From the NCBI GenBank assembly GCA_963789175.1, contig CAWBJO010000006.1:62001-126000 (forward strand): a DNA stretch of 64,000 nucleotides, read 5' to 3'. The notes beneath the pieces were generated by a model, which worked only from the letters and a program-made list of their open reading frames with translations, was not told the origin of the DNA and did not search any database. Origin of the DNA: CAWBJO01 sp963789175. Lineage in GTDB: Bacteria; Pseudomonadota; Alphaproteobacteria; Rhizobiales; Aestuariivirgaceae. This document shows, piece by piece, positions 29,362 to 37,883 of this stretch. Position 1 is the first letter of the stretch. Each line of letters begins with the position of its first letter. The translations under genes and the position numbers were made by a program.

Positions 29362-30351
29362 ATGGCATTGCCTGATTTCTCTATGCGCCAGCTGCTCGAA
29401 GCGGGTGTCCATTTCGGCCACCAGACGCATCGCTGGAACCCGCGGATGAAGTCCTACATCTACGGTTCGCGCAGCGGCATCCACATCATCGACCTTGCCC
29501 AAACCGTGCCGCTGCTGCACCAGGCCCTCGTCACCATTCGCGATGCGGTGGCCAAAGGCGGGCGGGTCCTCTATGTCGGCACCAAGCGCCAGGCTTCCGA
29601 CCCGATCAAGGACGCGGCCAAGCGCTCGGCCCAGTACTACATCAATTCGCGCTGGCTCGGCGGTACGCTGACCAACTGGAAGACCATCTCCAACTCGATC
29701 AAGCGCCTGCGCAGCCTCGATGAGACGCTGTCGAAGGAAGGCTCCGGCCTGACCAAGCGCGAACTCCTGAACCTCACGCGCGAAAAGGCCAAGCTCGAGA
29801 ATGCGCTCGGCGGCATCAAGGACATGGGCGGCACCCCCGACATCATGTTCGTGATCGACACCAACAAGGAGCAACTCGCCATCAAGGAGGCGAACCGGCT
29901 CGGCATTCCCGTGGTCGCCATCCTCGATTCGAACAGCGATCCGACCGGGGTCACCCATCCCATACCGGGCAACGACGATGCCGGACGGGCGATCAGCCTC
30001 TATTGCGACCTGGTGGCGAGGGCTGCCATCGAAGGTATCAGCGTGTCGCAATCCAGCATGGGCGTCGATATCGGTGCGGCCGAGACCCCGCAGCCGGAAA
30101 TTCTGCCGGTGATCGAGCAGGGAAGCGGCGCCAGCGACGACCTGTCCAGCATCAGCGGCATCGGCGTCACCCTGAAGAAGAAGCTCGCCGCAGAAGGGGT
30201 GACGCAGGTCAAGCAAGTCGCGGAGTGGTCGCCGGAACAGATCGCAGCGATCGACGACAAGCTGAAGCTCAAGGGTCGCATCGCCCGGGAAGAGTGGGTC
30301 GAACAAGCCAAGCAGATCCTCGCCGGCGCCGCGGCGCGCCTGTCGGCATAG
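29362..30351 (+). CDS. rpsB: 30S ribosomal protein S2 with C-terminal HHH-like extension
   Basis: 329 residues, about 80 more than enterobacterial S2. The S2 body starts MALPDFSMRQLLEAGVHFGH and contains YINSRWLGGTLTNWKT and PVVAILDSNSDP. After about residue 262 a separate module follows, with SGIGVTLKKKLAAEGV and LKGRIAREEWVEQAKQIL. It closely matches the module in the membrane protein at 4232-4912. Such HHH-like tails occur in some alphaproteobacterial ribosomal proteins. The ATG at 29362 is set by AAGGAG twelve bases upstream; an upstream GTG-type frame is not conserved. Confidence 0.95.
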   Translation: MALPDFSMRQLLEAGVHFGHQTHRWNPRMKSYIYGSRSGIHIIDLAQTVPLLHQALVTIRDAVAKGGRVLYVGTKRQASDPIKDAAKRSAQYYINSRWLGGTLTNWKTISNSIKRLRSLDETLSKEGSGLTKRELLNLTREKAKLENALGGIKDMGGTPDIMFVIDTNKEQLAIKEANRLGIPVVAILDSNSDPTGVTHPIPGNDDAGRAISLYCDLVARAAIEGISVSQSSMGVDIGAAETPQPEILPVIEQGSGASDDLSSISGIGVTLKKKLAAEGVTQVKQVAEWSPEQIAAIDDKLKLKGRIAREEWVEQAKQILAGAAARLSA

Positions 30352-30361
30352 GGGAATCGTC

Positions 30362-31285
30362 ATGGCTGAGATCACTGCGGCCCTAGTCAAGGAACTCAGG
30401 GAAAAGACCGGCGCCGGAATGATGGACTGCAAGGCAGCCCTTACCGAAACCGGCGGCAATCTCGAGGCGGCGGTCGACTGGCTGCGGGCCAAGGGACTGT
30501 CGAAAGCCGCCAAGAAATCGTCGCGGATCGCGGCGGAAGGACTGGTCGCGGCTGCCGTCGAGGGCCAAAAAGGCTCGCTCGTCGAGGTGAATGCCGAGAC
30601 CGATTTCGTGGCCCGCAACGACAAGTTCCAGGCGATGGTCGCAGAGATCGCCCGCCTGGCCCTTCAGTCGGAAGGTTCGATAGAAAAACTCAAGGGACAG
30701 GTTTTTCCCGGGTCGAAGAACGACGTCGCGCAGCAGGTCGCCGAACTGGTGGCCACGATCGGCGAAAACATGTCCGTTCGACGCACGACGCTCCTGAAGG
30801 TCGGCCAGGGCGCAGTCGGGCAGTACGTGCACAACCAGTCGGCACCGGGAATGGGCAAGATCGCGTCGCTGGTCGGCCTCGAGTCCACCGGCAATGCGAG
30901 CGAAGTCGCATCGCTGGCGCGGATGCTGGCCATGCACGTTGCGGCCGCCAATCCCGTGGCGCTCGACCTCGCGACCGTTCCGGTCGAGACGCTGGAACGC
31001 GAGAAGGCCATCCTGACCGAGAAGAACGCGGGCAAGCCCGCGAACGTCATGGAGAAGATCGTCCAATCCGGCCTCAAGAGCTTCGCGAAGGAATTCTGCC
31101 TGCTCGAGCAGGCCTATGTGCACGATGCCGCGAAGTCGGTGAGCCAGGTTCTCAAGGAAGCGGAAGGCAAGGTCGGTGCGCCGGTCCGGCTCACCGGATT
31201 TGCGCGCTTCCAGCTCGGCGAAGGAATCGAGAAACAAGCCGATGACTTCGCAGCCGAAGTGGCAAAGGCGGCGGCGACGAGCTAG
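30362..31285 (+). CDS. tsf: Elongation factor Ts
   Basis: 307 residues. Nucleotide exchange factor for EF-Tu. N-terminal UBA-like domain with LREKTGAGMMDCKAAL, then the Tu-contact motif ETDFVARN. It is 10 bases after rpsB in the usual operon. pyrH, commonly the next gene, is absent: frr follows after 84 bases. Confidence 0.96.
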   Translation: MAEITAALVKELREKTGAGMMDCKAALTETGGNLEAAVDWLRAKGLSKAAKKSSRIAAEGLVAAAVEGQKGSLVEVNAETDFVARNDKFQAMVAEIARLALQSEGSIEKLKGQVFPGSKNDVAQQVAELVATIGENMSVRRTTLLKVGQGAVGQYVHNQSAPGMGKIASLVGLESTGNASEVASLARMLAMHVAAANPVALDLATVPVETLEREKAILTEKNAGKPANVMEKIVQSGLKSFAKEFCLLEQAYVHDAAKSVSQVLKEAEGKVGAPVRLTGFARFQLGEGIEKQADDFAAEVAKAAATS

Positions 31286-31369
31286 TGTTGGCAGAGCTTT
31301 CGCCCGGTTTTTTGGCGATGCCGGGGTCTGCGGTCGACGACGACCGAGAGTGGCGGAAAGTGAGGGAAA

Positions 31370-31936
31370 ATGGCTCAACCCACGATGCTGGATATGAAGG
31401 AGCTGGGGCGGCGCATGCACGGCGCGCTCGAGGCGCTGAAGCACGAGTTCGCCGGTCTTAGAACGGGTCGTGCCTCGGTCAGCATGCTCGACCCGATCAC
31501 CGTCGAAGCCTACGGGTCGATGGTGCCGATGAACCAGGTCGCGAACGTCACCGTGCCCGAACCGCGGCTGCTATCCGTGCAGGTTTGGGACCGCAGCGTC
31601 GTCGCGGCGGTCGAAAAGGCGATCCGCAATTCGAATCTCGGCCTCAATCCGCAGACGGAGGGGCAGGTGATCCGGCTCCGAATCCCCGAGCTTTCCCAGG
31701 ACCGCCGCAAGGAGCTCACCAAGGTCGCCCATCAATATGCCGAGAAGGCCAGGGTCGGCGTCCGTAACGTGAGACGCGACGGCATGGAGGTCCTGAAGAA
31801 GCTGGAGAAGGATCATGTCATCGGCGAAGACGAGCATCGCAAGCAGCACGACGAAGTCCAAAAGCTGACCGACAAGACGATCAAGGAGATCGACGACGCG
31901 CTGGTTCACAAAGAATTGGAGATCATGCAGATCTGA
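31370..31936 (+). CDS. frr: Ribosome recycling factor
   Basis: 188 residues. With EF-G it splits post-termination ribosomes. Signatures: the helical start MHGALEALKHEFAGLRTGRAS, ISVEAYG-like TVEAYGSMVPMNQVANV, and the C-terminal helix KEIDDALVHKELEIMQI. It lies directly after tsf rather than after pyrH, and uppS follows within 40 bases. Confidence 0.96.
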   Translation: MAQPTMLDMKELGRRMHGALEALKHEFAGLRTGRASVSMLDPITVEAYGSMVPMNQVANVTVPEPRLLSVQVWDRSVVAAVEKAIRNSNLGLNPQTEGQVIRLRIPELSQDRRKELTKVAHQYAEKARVGVRNVRRDGMEVLKKLEKDHVIGEDEHRKQHDEVQKLTDKTIKEIDDALVHKELEIMQI

Positions 31937-31973
31937 TGGCCAATTGGCACGGCAGGAACGCGGGTCGAGCCCG

Positions 31974-32732
31974 GTGAACCAGGCAGCGAGTGCATCCATC
32001 CTCGAGGCCAAGAAAGACGGGCGCTTCCCCCGACACGTCGCCGTCATCATGGACGGCAACGGGCGTTGGGCCCGCAAGCGCTTCCTGCCCCGCTCGGCAG
32101 GTCATGTACAGGGCGTCGACGCGTTGCGCCGCACCATCCGGGCGGCCCTGGAGCTCGAAATCGAATACCTGACGATCTTCTCCTTCAGCTCGGAGAACTG
32201 GGCCCGTCCCGCCGACGAGATCAACGAGCTCCTCGATATTCTGCGACGGTTCGTTTCGCAGGACGTCGCGGAACTGCATGCGGCCGGCGTGCGCATCCGC
32301 ATCATCGGGAGCCGTTCCAACCTCGCTCCCGACATTCTGGGGCTGCTCAGCCATAGCGAGCGGCTCACGGCCGACAACAGACGGATGACGCTCGTGGTGG
32401 CTTTCAACTACGGCAGCAGGTCGGAGATCGCCGATGCCGCGCGGGCAATCGCCGAGGATTGCCGGGACGGCCGGCTCGACATTTCCGACATTTCGGCGGA
32501 CACGATCGAAACCTATCTCGGAACCGCGGGAATTCCCGACCCTGACCTGCTGATCCGGACGAGCGGCGAACAGCGCCTGTCGAATTTCCTGCTGTGGCAG
32601 TGTGCCTATACCGAGCTCGTGTTCATTCCCGACCACTGGCCGGATTTCGGCCGTGAGCAGCTGGAGCGGGCGCTAGAAATCTATCTCGCCCGCGACCGCC
32701 GGTTCGGCGGGATTGCCGCACGGGTCGTGTAA
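31974..32732 (+). CDS. uppS: Undecaprenyl diphosphate synthase
   Basis: 252 residues from GTG 31974; an in-frame TTG at 31944 is an alternative. It makes the C55 carrier lipid for cell-wall polymers. Signatures: VAVIMDGNGRWARKR with catalytic Asp, FSFSSENWARP, and DLLIRTSGEQRLSNFLLWQ with family Arg/Ser residues. The final FGGI tail is typical. cdsA starts 2 bases later. Confidence 0.94.
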   Translation: MNQAASASILEAKKDGRFPRHVAVIMDGNGRWARKRFLPRSAGHVQGVDALRRTIRAALELEIEYLTIFSFSSENWARPADEINELLDILRRFVSQDVAELHAAGVRIRIIGSRSNLAPDILGLLSHSERLTADNRRMTLVVAFNYGSRSEIADAARAIAEDCRDGRLDISDISADTIETYLGTAGIPDPDLLIRTSGEQRLSNFLLWQCAYTELVFIPDHWPDFGREQLERALEIYLARDRRFGGIAARVV

Positions 32733-32734
32733 CC

Positions 32735-33589
32735 ATGGGCGAGTCTTCGGCGACGGCGCGGGATCCCGCGAAATGGCGGGATCTCGGCGTGCGCGCCGCC
32801 GCGGCGGTGGTCCTCATTCCCGTGGTCGTGCTCGTCGTGTGGATGGGCTCCTATTGGTTCGAGGCGGTCATCACGCTGCTCGCGGTGCTCATGGCGCGAG
32901 AGTGGGTGAAGCTGGCGTTGCGGGGCGACATGGTGCAGCTCGCCCTTCACCTCGGTGCTGCGGTTGCAGCACCGCTCCTTGCGACGCGGGCCGAATTGGC
33001 CTTGTGCCTCGGCGTCGTCGCGGCACTGTGGGTTGCGAGCATCGTCCGCCGACAGCTGCAAGGCGGTGGGCACACGCTGTGGAGCGTGGTCGGCATTCCC
33101 TATGTCGCACTGCCGGCGATGGGGTTCGTCGTCCTGCGGGCGAGCGACGAGTTCGGGTTCATCGCCGTTGCATGGATCCTCGCCGTGGTCTGGGCGGCGG
33201 ACACGGCAGCCTATTTCGCCGGGCGCATCCTCGGCGGCCCGCGACTATGGCCCCGGGTTTCCCCCAACAAGACCTGGGCCGGAATGGTCGGTGCGGTCGT
33301 CGGCGGTGCGATCGTCGGATGGGCGGGGGCGGAAATCTTCGGCGTCCACGCGCCTTTGCCGATGCTCCTCGGGGGAGGGGCGCTCGGTGCGATCGAGCAG
33401 GGGGGCGATCTCTTCGAGTCGGCATTGAAGCGGTATGCGGGCGTGAAGGATTCGAGCCGACTCATCCCCGGCCATGGCGGCGCGCTGGACCGGGTGGATG
33501 GGCTCGTGGCGGCGGTCACCTGCGCCGCGATTTTGGGGATCGTCCGCGCAGGCGTGGACGACCCCGCGCGAGGGCTGTTCGTCTGGTGA
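32735..33589 (+). CDS. cdsA: Phosphatidate cytidylyltransferase
   Basis: 284 residues. Inner-membrane enzyme making CDP-diacylglycerol. Many hydrophobic helices and the C-terminal signature VSPNKTWAGMVGAV plus GDLFESALKRYAGVKDSS and PGHGGALDRVDGL. It directly follows uppS. The gene expected next in relatives, dxr, is not present; a 132-base non-coding gap leads to rseP. Confidence 0.95.
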   Translation: MGESSATARDPAKWRDLGVRAAAAVVLIPVVVLVVWMGSYWFEAVITLLAVLMAREWVKLALRGDMVQLALHLGAAVAAPLLATRAELALCLGVVAALWVASIVRRQLQGGGHTLWSVVGIPYVALPAMGFVVLRASDEFGFIAVAWILAVVWAADTAAYFAGRILGGPRLWPRVSPNKTWAGMVGAVVGGAIVGWAGAEIFGVHAPLPMLLGGGALGAIEQGGDLFESALKRYAGVKDSSRLIPGHGGALDRVDGLVAAVTCAAILGIVRAGVDDPARGLFVW

Positions 33590-33721
33590 CGTCCCGAGCG
33601 CAGTCGAATGCAAAATCGTGACAGATTTCCGCGGTTCTTATTTTTATTCGCCAATCGCGGCTTTTACCGGTATCAAATGTCGATTCGGGTGCGATGATCC
33701 TGGCTGGGTGAGGGAAACTTA

Positions 33722-34870
33722 ATGCTGGTTGCCTTTATCGACCATTTGGCGAGCTTTGCGTTCTATGCGCTCGCCTTCCTCTTCGTCCTGACCATCCTCG
33801 TCTTCGTTCACGAGCTCGGACATTTCCTGGTGGCAAGATGGAACGGCGTGAAGGTTCATTCCTTCGCGGTCGGCTTCGGTAGGGAAATCGCAGGCATCAC
33901 CGACCGGTACGGCACGCGCTGGAAGATCGGCTGGCTGCCGCTCGGCGGCTACGTGAAGTTCGAGGGCGACGCGAATGCCGCCAGCATGCCGAACCGCGAT
34001 GCGCTCAAGCCCGGCCACAAGCTCGATCCGGGAAACTTCTACGGGAAGACGGTGGGCCAGAGGGCGGCGGTGGTCGTCGCCGGGCCGCTTGCCAATTTCC
34101 TTCTGGCCATCGTGATCTTCGCCGTGTGCTTCAGCCTGGTGGGCGTGCCCATCACCGAGCCGCGGGTCGATAACGTGCAAGCCGGCAGCCCGGCCGAAAT
34201 CGCAGGCATCAAGCCCGGCGACTACATTCGCCGACTCAATGGCAGCACCATCGAGTCGTTCGACGACATCCAGCGGATCGTCATGCCGCGGGCGGGGGAG
34301 ACGATCGCCGTCGACGTCGAGAGGAACGGCCAAGCCCTGCAGTTCAACGTAATCCCGGAATCCCGCGCCGTCGACGACGGCCTCGGCGGCAAGATCAAGA
34401 TCGGGCTGATGGGTGTCACGCACGCCCGTGACGGCGATCAGCGCTACGACCGGAAGAATCCCGTCGACGCCCTGAGGCTCGGCGTTGTCGAAACCTGGCG
34501 AATCATCGAAGGGTCACTGCATTTCATCCGCCGCGTCGTGACCGGCAAGGAAAGCGCAAGCCAGCTCGGCGGACCCCTTGCAATCGCTCAGGTTTCCGGC
34601 AAAGCAGCATCGCTCGGCTTCTACGAACTCATGCGTATCGCAGCCATGCTTTCGGTCAGCATAGGTCTTATTAATCTTTTTCCGGTTCCAATGTTGGATG
34701 GCGGACACTTACTCTACTACGGAGTGGAGGCAGTCCGCGGGCGTCCCCTTGGCGCCAATGCGCAAGAGTGGGGATTCCGGGTCGGTTTCGCGTTGGTTCT
34801 GGCGCTCATGTTATTCGCGACCGTGAACGACCTCGCACGGGTTTTCTCGTCAGTATTCGGGCGTGGCTAA
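33722..34870 (+). CDS. rseP: Site-2 protease RseP (zinc metalloprotease)
   Basis: 382 residues. Intramembrane protease of regulated intramembrane proteolysis, acting on anti-sigma factors and signal peptides. Zinc site HELGHF near residue 35, one PDZ domain with SPAEIAGIKPGDYIRRLNG, and the C-terminal LDG motif in LFPVPMLDGGHLLYY. The 132-base region before it is AT-rich for this genome, which suggests a promoter of its own. Confidence 0.95.
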   Translation: MLVAFIDHLASFAFYALAFLFVLTILVFVHELGHFLVARWNGVKVHSFAVGFGREIAGITDRYGTRWKIGWLPLGGYVKFEGDANAASMPNRDALKPGHKLDPGNFYGKTVGQRAAVVVAGPLANFLLAIVIFAVCFSLVGVPITEPRVDNVQAGSPAEIAGIKPGDYIRRLNGSTIESFDDIQRIVMPRAGETIAVDVERNGQALQFNVIPESRAVDDGLGGKIKIGLMGVTHARDGDQRYDRKNPVDALRLGVVETWRIIEGSLHFIRRVVTGKESASQLGGPLAIAQVSGKAASLGFYELMRIAAMLSVSIGLINLFPVPMLDGGHLLYYGVEAVRGRPLGANAQEWGFRVGFALVLALMLFATVNDLARVFSSVFGRG

Positions 34871-34881
34871 CCGCTGAGAAG

Positions 34882-34906
34882 CATTGCAAATTCTTGGTTT
34901 GCAATG
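34882..34906. other. Perfect 9 bp stem-loop between rseP and bamA
   Basis: CATTGCAAA (34882-34890) and TTTGCAATG (34898-34906) with a 7-base loop. No T run, so RNA processing, stabilisation or an operator is more likely than termination. Confidence 0.55.
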
Positions 34907-34972
34907 GGCGGAAAACATCGTTAATGCTGGGTCCGGTTTGAGTGGGACTGGACCGGCGTCATTGGCGGGAAA

Positions 34973-37339
34973 ATGACTCCATTGATTCGGAAACGCTTTG
35001 TTATCGCGGGGCTTTTGGCCCTGACCTTCGCTGGAGCTCCACCGGCCCTTGCACCCTATGGGCTATCCACGCCAGCCCTAGCCGCAACCGTGGGACGCAT
35101 CGTCATCGAGGGCAACCAGCGTGTCGAAACGGACACAGTCCTCTCCTACATGCAGCTGTCGCCCGGTGACCAGATCACCACGGAAGCCATCGACGAATCG
35201 GTCAAGGCGCTCTTCGAGACGGGCCTCTTCTCAGATGTGCGAATCTTCCAGCGCGGCTCGAACCTGGTCGTCCAGGTGGACGAGAATCCGCTCATCAACC
35301 GGGTCAATTTCGAGGGCAACAGCGAGATCAAGGACGACAACCTCGCCAAGGAGGTTGAACTCCGGGAGCGCATGATCTTCACGCGGGCGCGCGTCCAGAG
35401 CGACGTCCAGCGCATCATCGCGCTCTATCGGCGCTCGGGGCATTTCTCGGCCCAAGTCGAGCCCAAGATCATCCGGCTGCCGCAGAACCGCGTCGACCTC
35501 GTCTTCGAGATCAACGAAGGCACGGCCACCAGGATCGCGCGTATCAATTTCATCGGCAACGACGCCTTCAGCGACGGCCAGCTGAGGCGCGCCATCTCGA
35601 CCTCGGAATCGAGATGGTGGAAGTTCTTCTCGACGACGGACAACTACGATCCGGACCGGCTCGAGTTCGACAAGGAGCTGCTGCGGCGCTACTACCTGAA
35701 GAACGGCTATGCCGACATCCAGGTCGTGTCGGCGACGGCAGAACTCGCACCCGACGGCGAAAGCTTCTTCATCAACTTCGCGGTGGAGGAAGGCCCCGAG
35801 TACAAGGTCGGCGCCGTTTCCGTGAACACCGGCAACACCAATCTCGATCCGAACCTGCTTAACGCCGCGGTCAAGACGCCGTCCGGCACGCGCTACAACG
35901 CCAGCATGATCGACAAGTCGGTCGAGAATATCACGATCGAAGCCGGCAAGGCGGGCTACGCCTTCGCCAAGGTGGAGCCCAACATCCAGCGGGATCCGGA
36001 CAGCAAGACGCTCAACATCGTCTACGACGTCGTGGAAGGGCCGCGGGTCTACATCGACCGCATCGACATCCGGGGCAACGTGCGGACGCTCGACGAAGTC
36101 ATCCGGCGCGAGATGCGCCTGGTCGAGGGCGACGCCTACAACCGCATCCTGGTCGACCGGGCCAGGCGCCGCCTCACCGCGCTCGACTTCTTCCAGAAGA
36201 TCGACATCCGCGAGGAGCCCGCGTCTAGTCCCGACCGCGTCGTGCTGGTCGTGGAGGTCGAGGAGAAGGCGACCGGCTCGCTGTCGTTCTCGGCCGGCTA
36301 CTCCTCGGCCGAGACGGTCGTCGGCGCCATCGCCGTCCAGGAACGCAACTTCCTCGGCCGCGGCCAGAACGTCGGCCTGTCCACGAGCATGAGCTTCAAG
36401 CGGCAGTCGGTGAACTTCTCCTTCACCGAGCCGTACTTCCTCGGGCGCCGCCTGTCGGCCGGCATCGATGCGGTGGTGCAGCACACCGACCTCGAGAAGG
36501 AATCTTCCTACTCGACGGAGCAGTATGGCGGCGGATTCCGCTTCGGCTTCCGGCTCGACGAGAATTCGACCTTCGGCACGAAGTACAGCTTCCTGCACCG
36601 CATCGTGGATATCGACGATCCGGACGATGTCTCGCGTGCCATCCTCGACTCCGAAGGCGCGTCGAACAAGTCGATGATCGGCCTCAACTACGTTTACGAT
36701 CAGCTCGACAACCCGCTCACTCCGACCTCGGGCTACCGCCTAGTGGCATCGTCCGAATTCGCGGGCGTGGGCGGCGATGTCCGCTATGCCAGCGGCGAGC
36801 TGGCCGGCTACTACTTCTACCCCGTGATGGAAGGCGTCACCGTCAAGCTGAAGGGCACCGCCGGCTCGATGACCGGCTGGGGCGGGGAGGACGTTCCGAT
36901 CCTCGACCGGTTCTTCAAGGGTGGTGAATCGTTCCGCGGATTCGCGCGGTCAGGCATTGGGCCGCGGATGGAGCGTGACTCGGCTACGGTCAATGGCAAG
37001 TTCGACTCCATTGGTGGCCAGCACTACGCGGTTGGAACCGTTGAGGTGATGTTCCCGGTCGGACTGCCGCCGGAATTCGGCGTGTCGGGCTCGGTCTTCA
37101 CCGACTTCGGAACGCTGTTCGGTGCGCCGGAAGACGATGACAACGCACCAAGCCTTGGTTGCTCCGACGACGGTGTGTGCGACGTCGAAGACTCCGCAGA
37201 GCTGAGGGCCTCGGTGGGCGCCGGCATCACCTGGGATTCGCCCTTCGGTCCGCTGCGCTTCGACGTCGCCTATCCGGTTCTCAAGGCGGACTTCGACGAA
37301 GTCGAATATTTCCGCTTCGGCATCGGCACGCGGTTCTGA
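34973..37339 (+). CDS. bamA: Outer membrane protein assembly factor BamA
   Basis: 788 residues. Omp85 protein that inserts beta-barrels such as the porins at 1-7 kb. Signal peptide to about residue 38, five POTRA domains (about 40-430, each with the G-N-x-R/V pattern such as IEGNQRVETDTVLSYM), then a 16-strand barrel. The loop-6 motif is SFRGFARSGIGPR, and the final strand FRFGIGTRF ends in Phe. A surface loop has CSDDGVC, possibly a disulfide. In relatives lpxD normally lies between bamA and fabZ; here only 70 bases separate them. Confidence 0.96.
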   Translation: MTPLIRKRFVIAGLLALTFAGAPPALAPYGLSTPALAATVGRIVIEGNQRVETDTVLSYMQLSPGDQITTEAIDESVKALFETGLFSDVRIFQRGSNLVVQVDENPLINRVNFEGNSEIKDDNLAKEVELRERMIFTRARVQSDVQRIIALYRRSGHFSAQVEPKIIRLPQNRVDLVFEINEGTATRIARINFIGNDAFSDGQLRRAISTSESRWWKFFSTTDNYDPDRLEFDKELLRRYYLKNGYADIQVVSATAELAPDGESFFINFAVEEGPEYKVGAVSVNTGNTNLDPNLLNAAVKTPSGTRYNASMIDKSVENITIEAGKAGYAFAKVEPNIQRDPDSKTLNIVYDVVEGPRVYIDRIDIRGNVRTLDEVIRREMRLVEGDAYNRILVDRARRRLTALDFFQKIDIREEPASSPDRVVLVVEVEEKATGSLSFSAGYSSAETVVGAIAVQERNFLGRGQNVGLSTSMSFKRQSVNFSFTEPYFLGRRLSAGIDAVVQHTDLEKESSYSTEQYGGGFRFGFRLDENSTFGTKYSFLHRIVDIDDPDDVSRAILDSEGASNKSMIGLNYVYDQLDNPLTPTSGYRLVASSEFAGVGGDVRYASGELAGYYFYPVMEGVTVKLKGTAGSMTGWGGEDVPILDRFFKGGESFRGFARSGIGPRMERDSATVNGKFDSIGGQHYAVGTVEVMFPVGLPPEFGVSGSVFTDFGTLFGAPEDDDNAPSLGCSDDGVCDVEDSAELRASVGAGITWDSPFGPLRFDVAYPVLKADFDEVEYFRFGIGTRF

Positions 37340-37409
37340 TACGTCGTGCCGGCCACGGCCTGCGGGCGGCTCGTGCGAGCCGTCCGTTTCATTTTGAGGA
37401 GCCCCCCAC

Positions 37410-37883
37410 GTGTCGGATCCAACCGAGCCTAAAGGCGGCAGTGCCGACATCCAGCGGATCATGCAGCTCCTGCCGCACCGCTATCCGTTTCTCCTGATCG
37501 ATCGCATCGTCGGCATGAAGGGCGAGGAAAGCGCAACCGGCATCAAGAACGTGACGCTGAACGAGCCTTTCTTCGCCGGTCATTTTCCCGGCAACCCGAT
37601 CATGCCGGGGGTCCTCCTGATCGAGGCCATGGCGCAGACCGCCGGCGCCCTCGTCCTCAGCACGCTCGGCAGCGAGGACCACGGCAAGCTCGTCTACTTC
37701 ATGTCGATCGACAAGGCGCGCTTCCGCAAGCCGGTCGTGCCGGGGGATACGGTCATGTTTCCGGTGAGCCTCGTCCACAAGCGCCCGCCGGTGTGGCGGT
37801 TTAAGGCCGAGGCGAAGGTCGGCGGCACCAAGGTGGCGGAAGCGGAGATCAGCGCCATGCTGATCGACCGCAAAGCCGGCTAG
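37410..37883 (+). CDS. fabZ: (3R)-hydroxyacyl-ACP dehydratase FabZ
   Basis: 157 residues with GTG start supported by GAGGAG eight bases upstream. Hot-dog-fold dehydratase of fatty acid elongation. Catalytic His in FFAGHFPGNPIMPGV and Glu in LLIEAMAQTAG; the N-terminal IQRIMQLLPHRYPFLLIDRI is diagnostic. It ends in a CTAG shared with the convergent gltA stop. lpxA, normally next, is missing. Confidence 0.96.
   Translation: MSDPTEPKGGSADIQRIMQLLPHRYPFLLIDRIVGMKGEESATGIKNVTLNEPFFAGHFPGNPIMPGVLLIEAMAQTAGALVLSTLGSEDHGKLVYFMSIDKARFRKPVVPGDTVMFPVSLVHKRPPVWRFKAEAKVGGTKVAEAEISAMLIDRKAG

Noticed and set aside
31286..31369. Possible terminator between tsf and frr (CGCC...TTTTTT...GGCG)
   Set aside because: The T run is inside the loop rather than after the stem, so it does not have terminator form.
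33590..33721. Remnant of dxr between cdsA and rseP
   Set aside because: Only 132 AT-rich bases with no Dxr motif; better read as a promoter region.
35231..36598. 455-codon frame antisense to bamA
   Set aside because: Shadow of the POTRA region; no recognisable domain.
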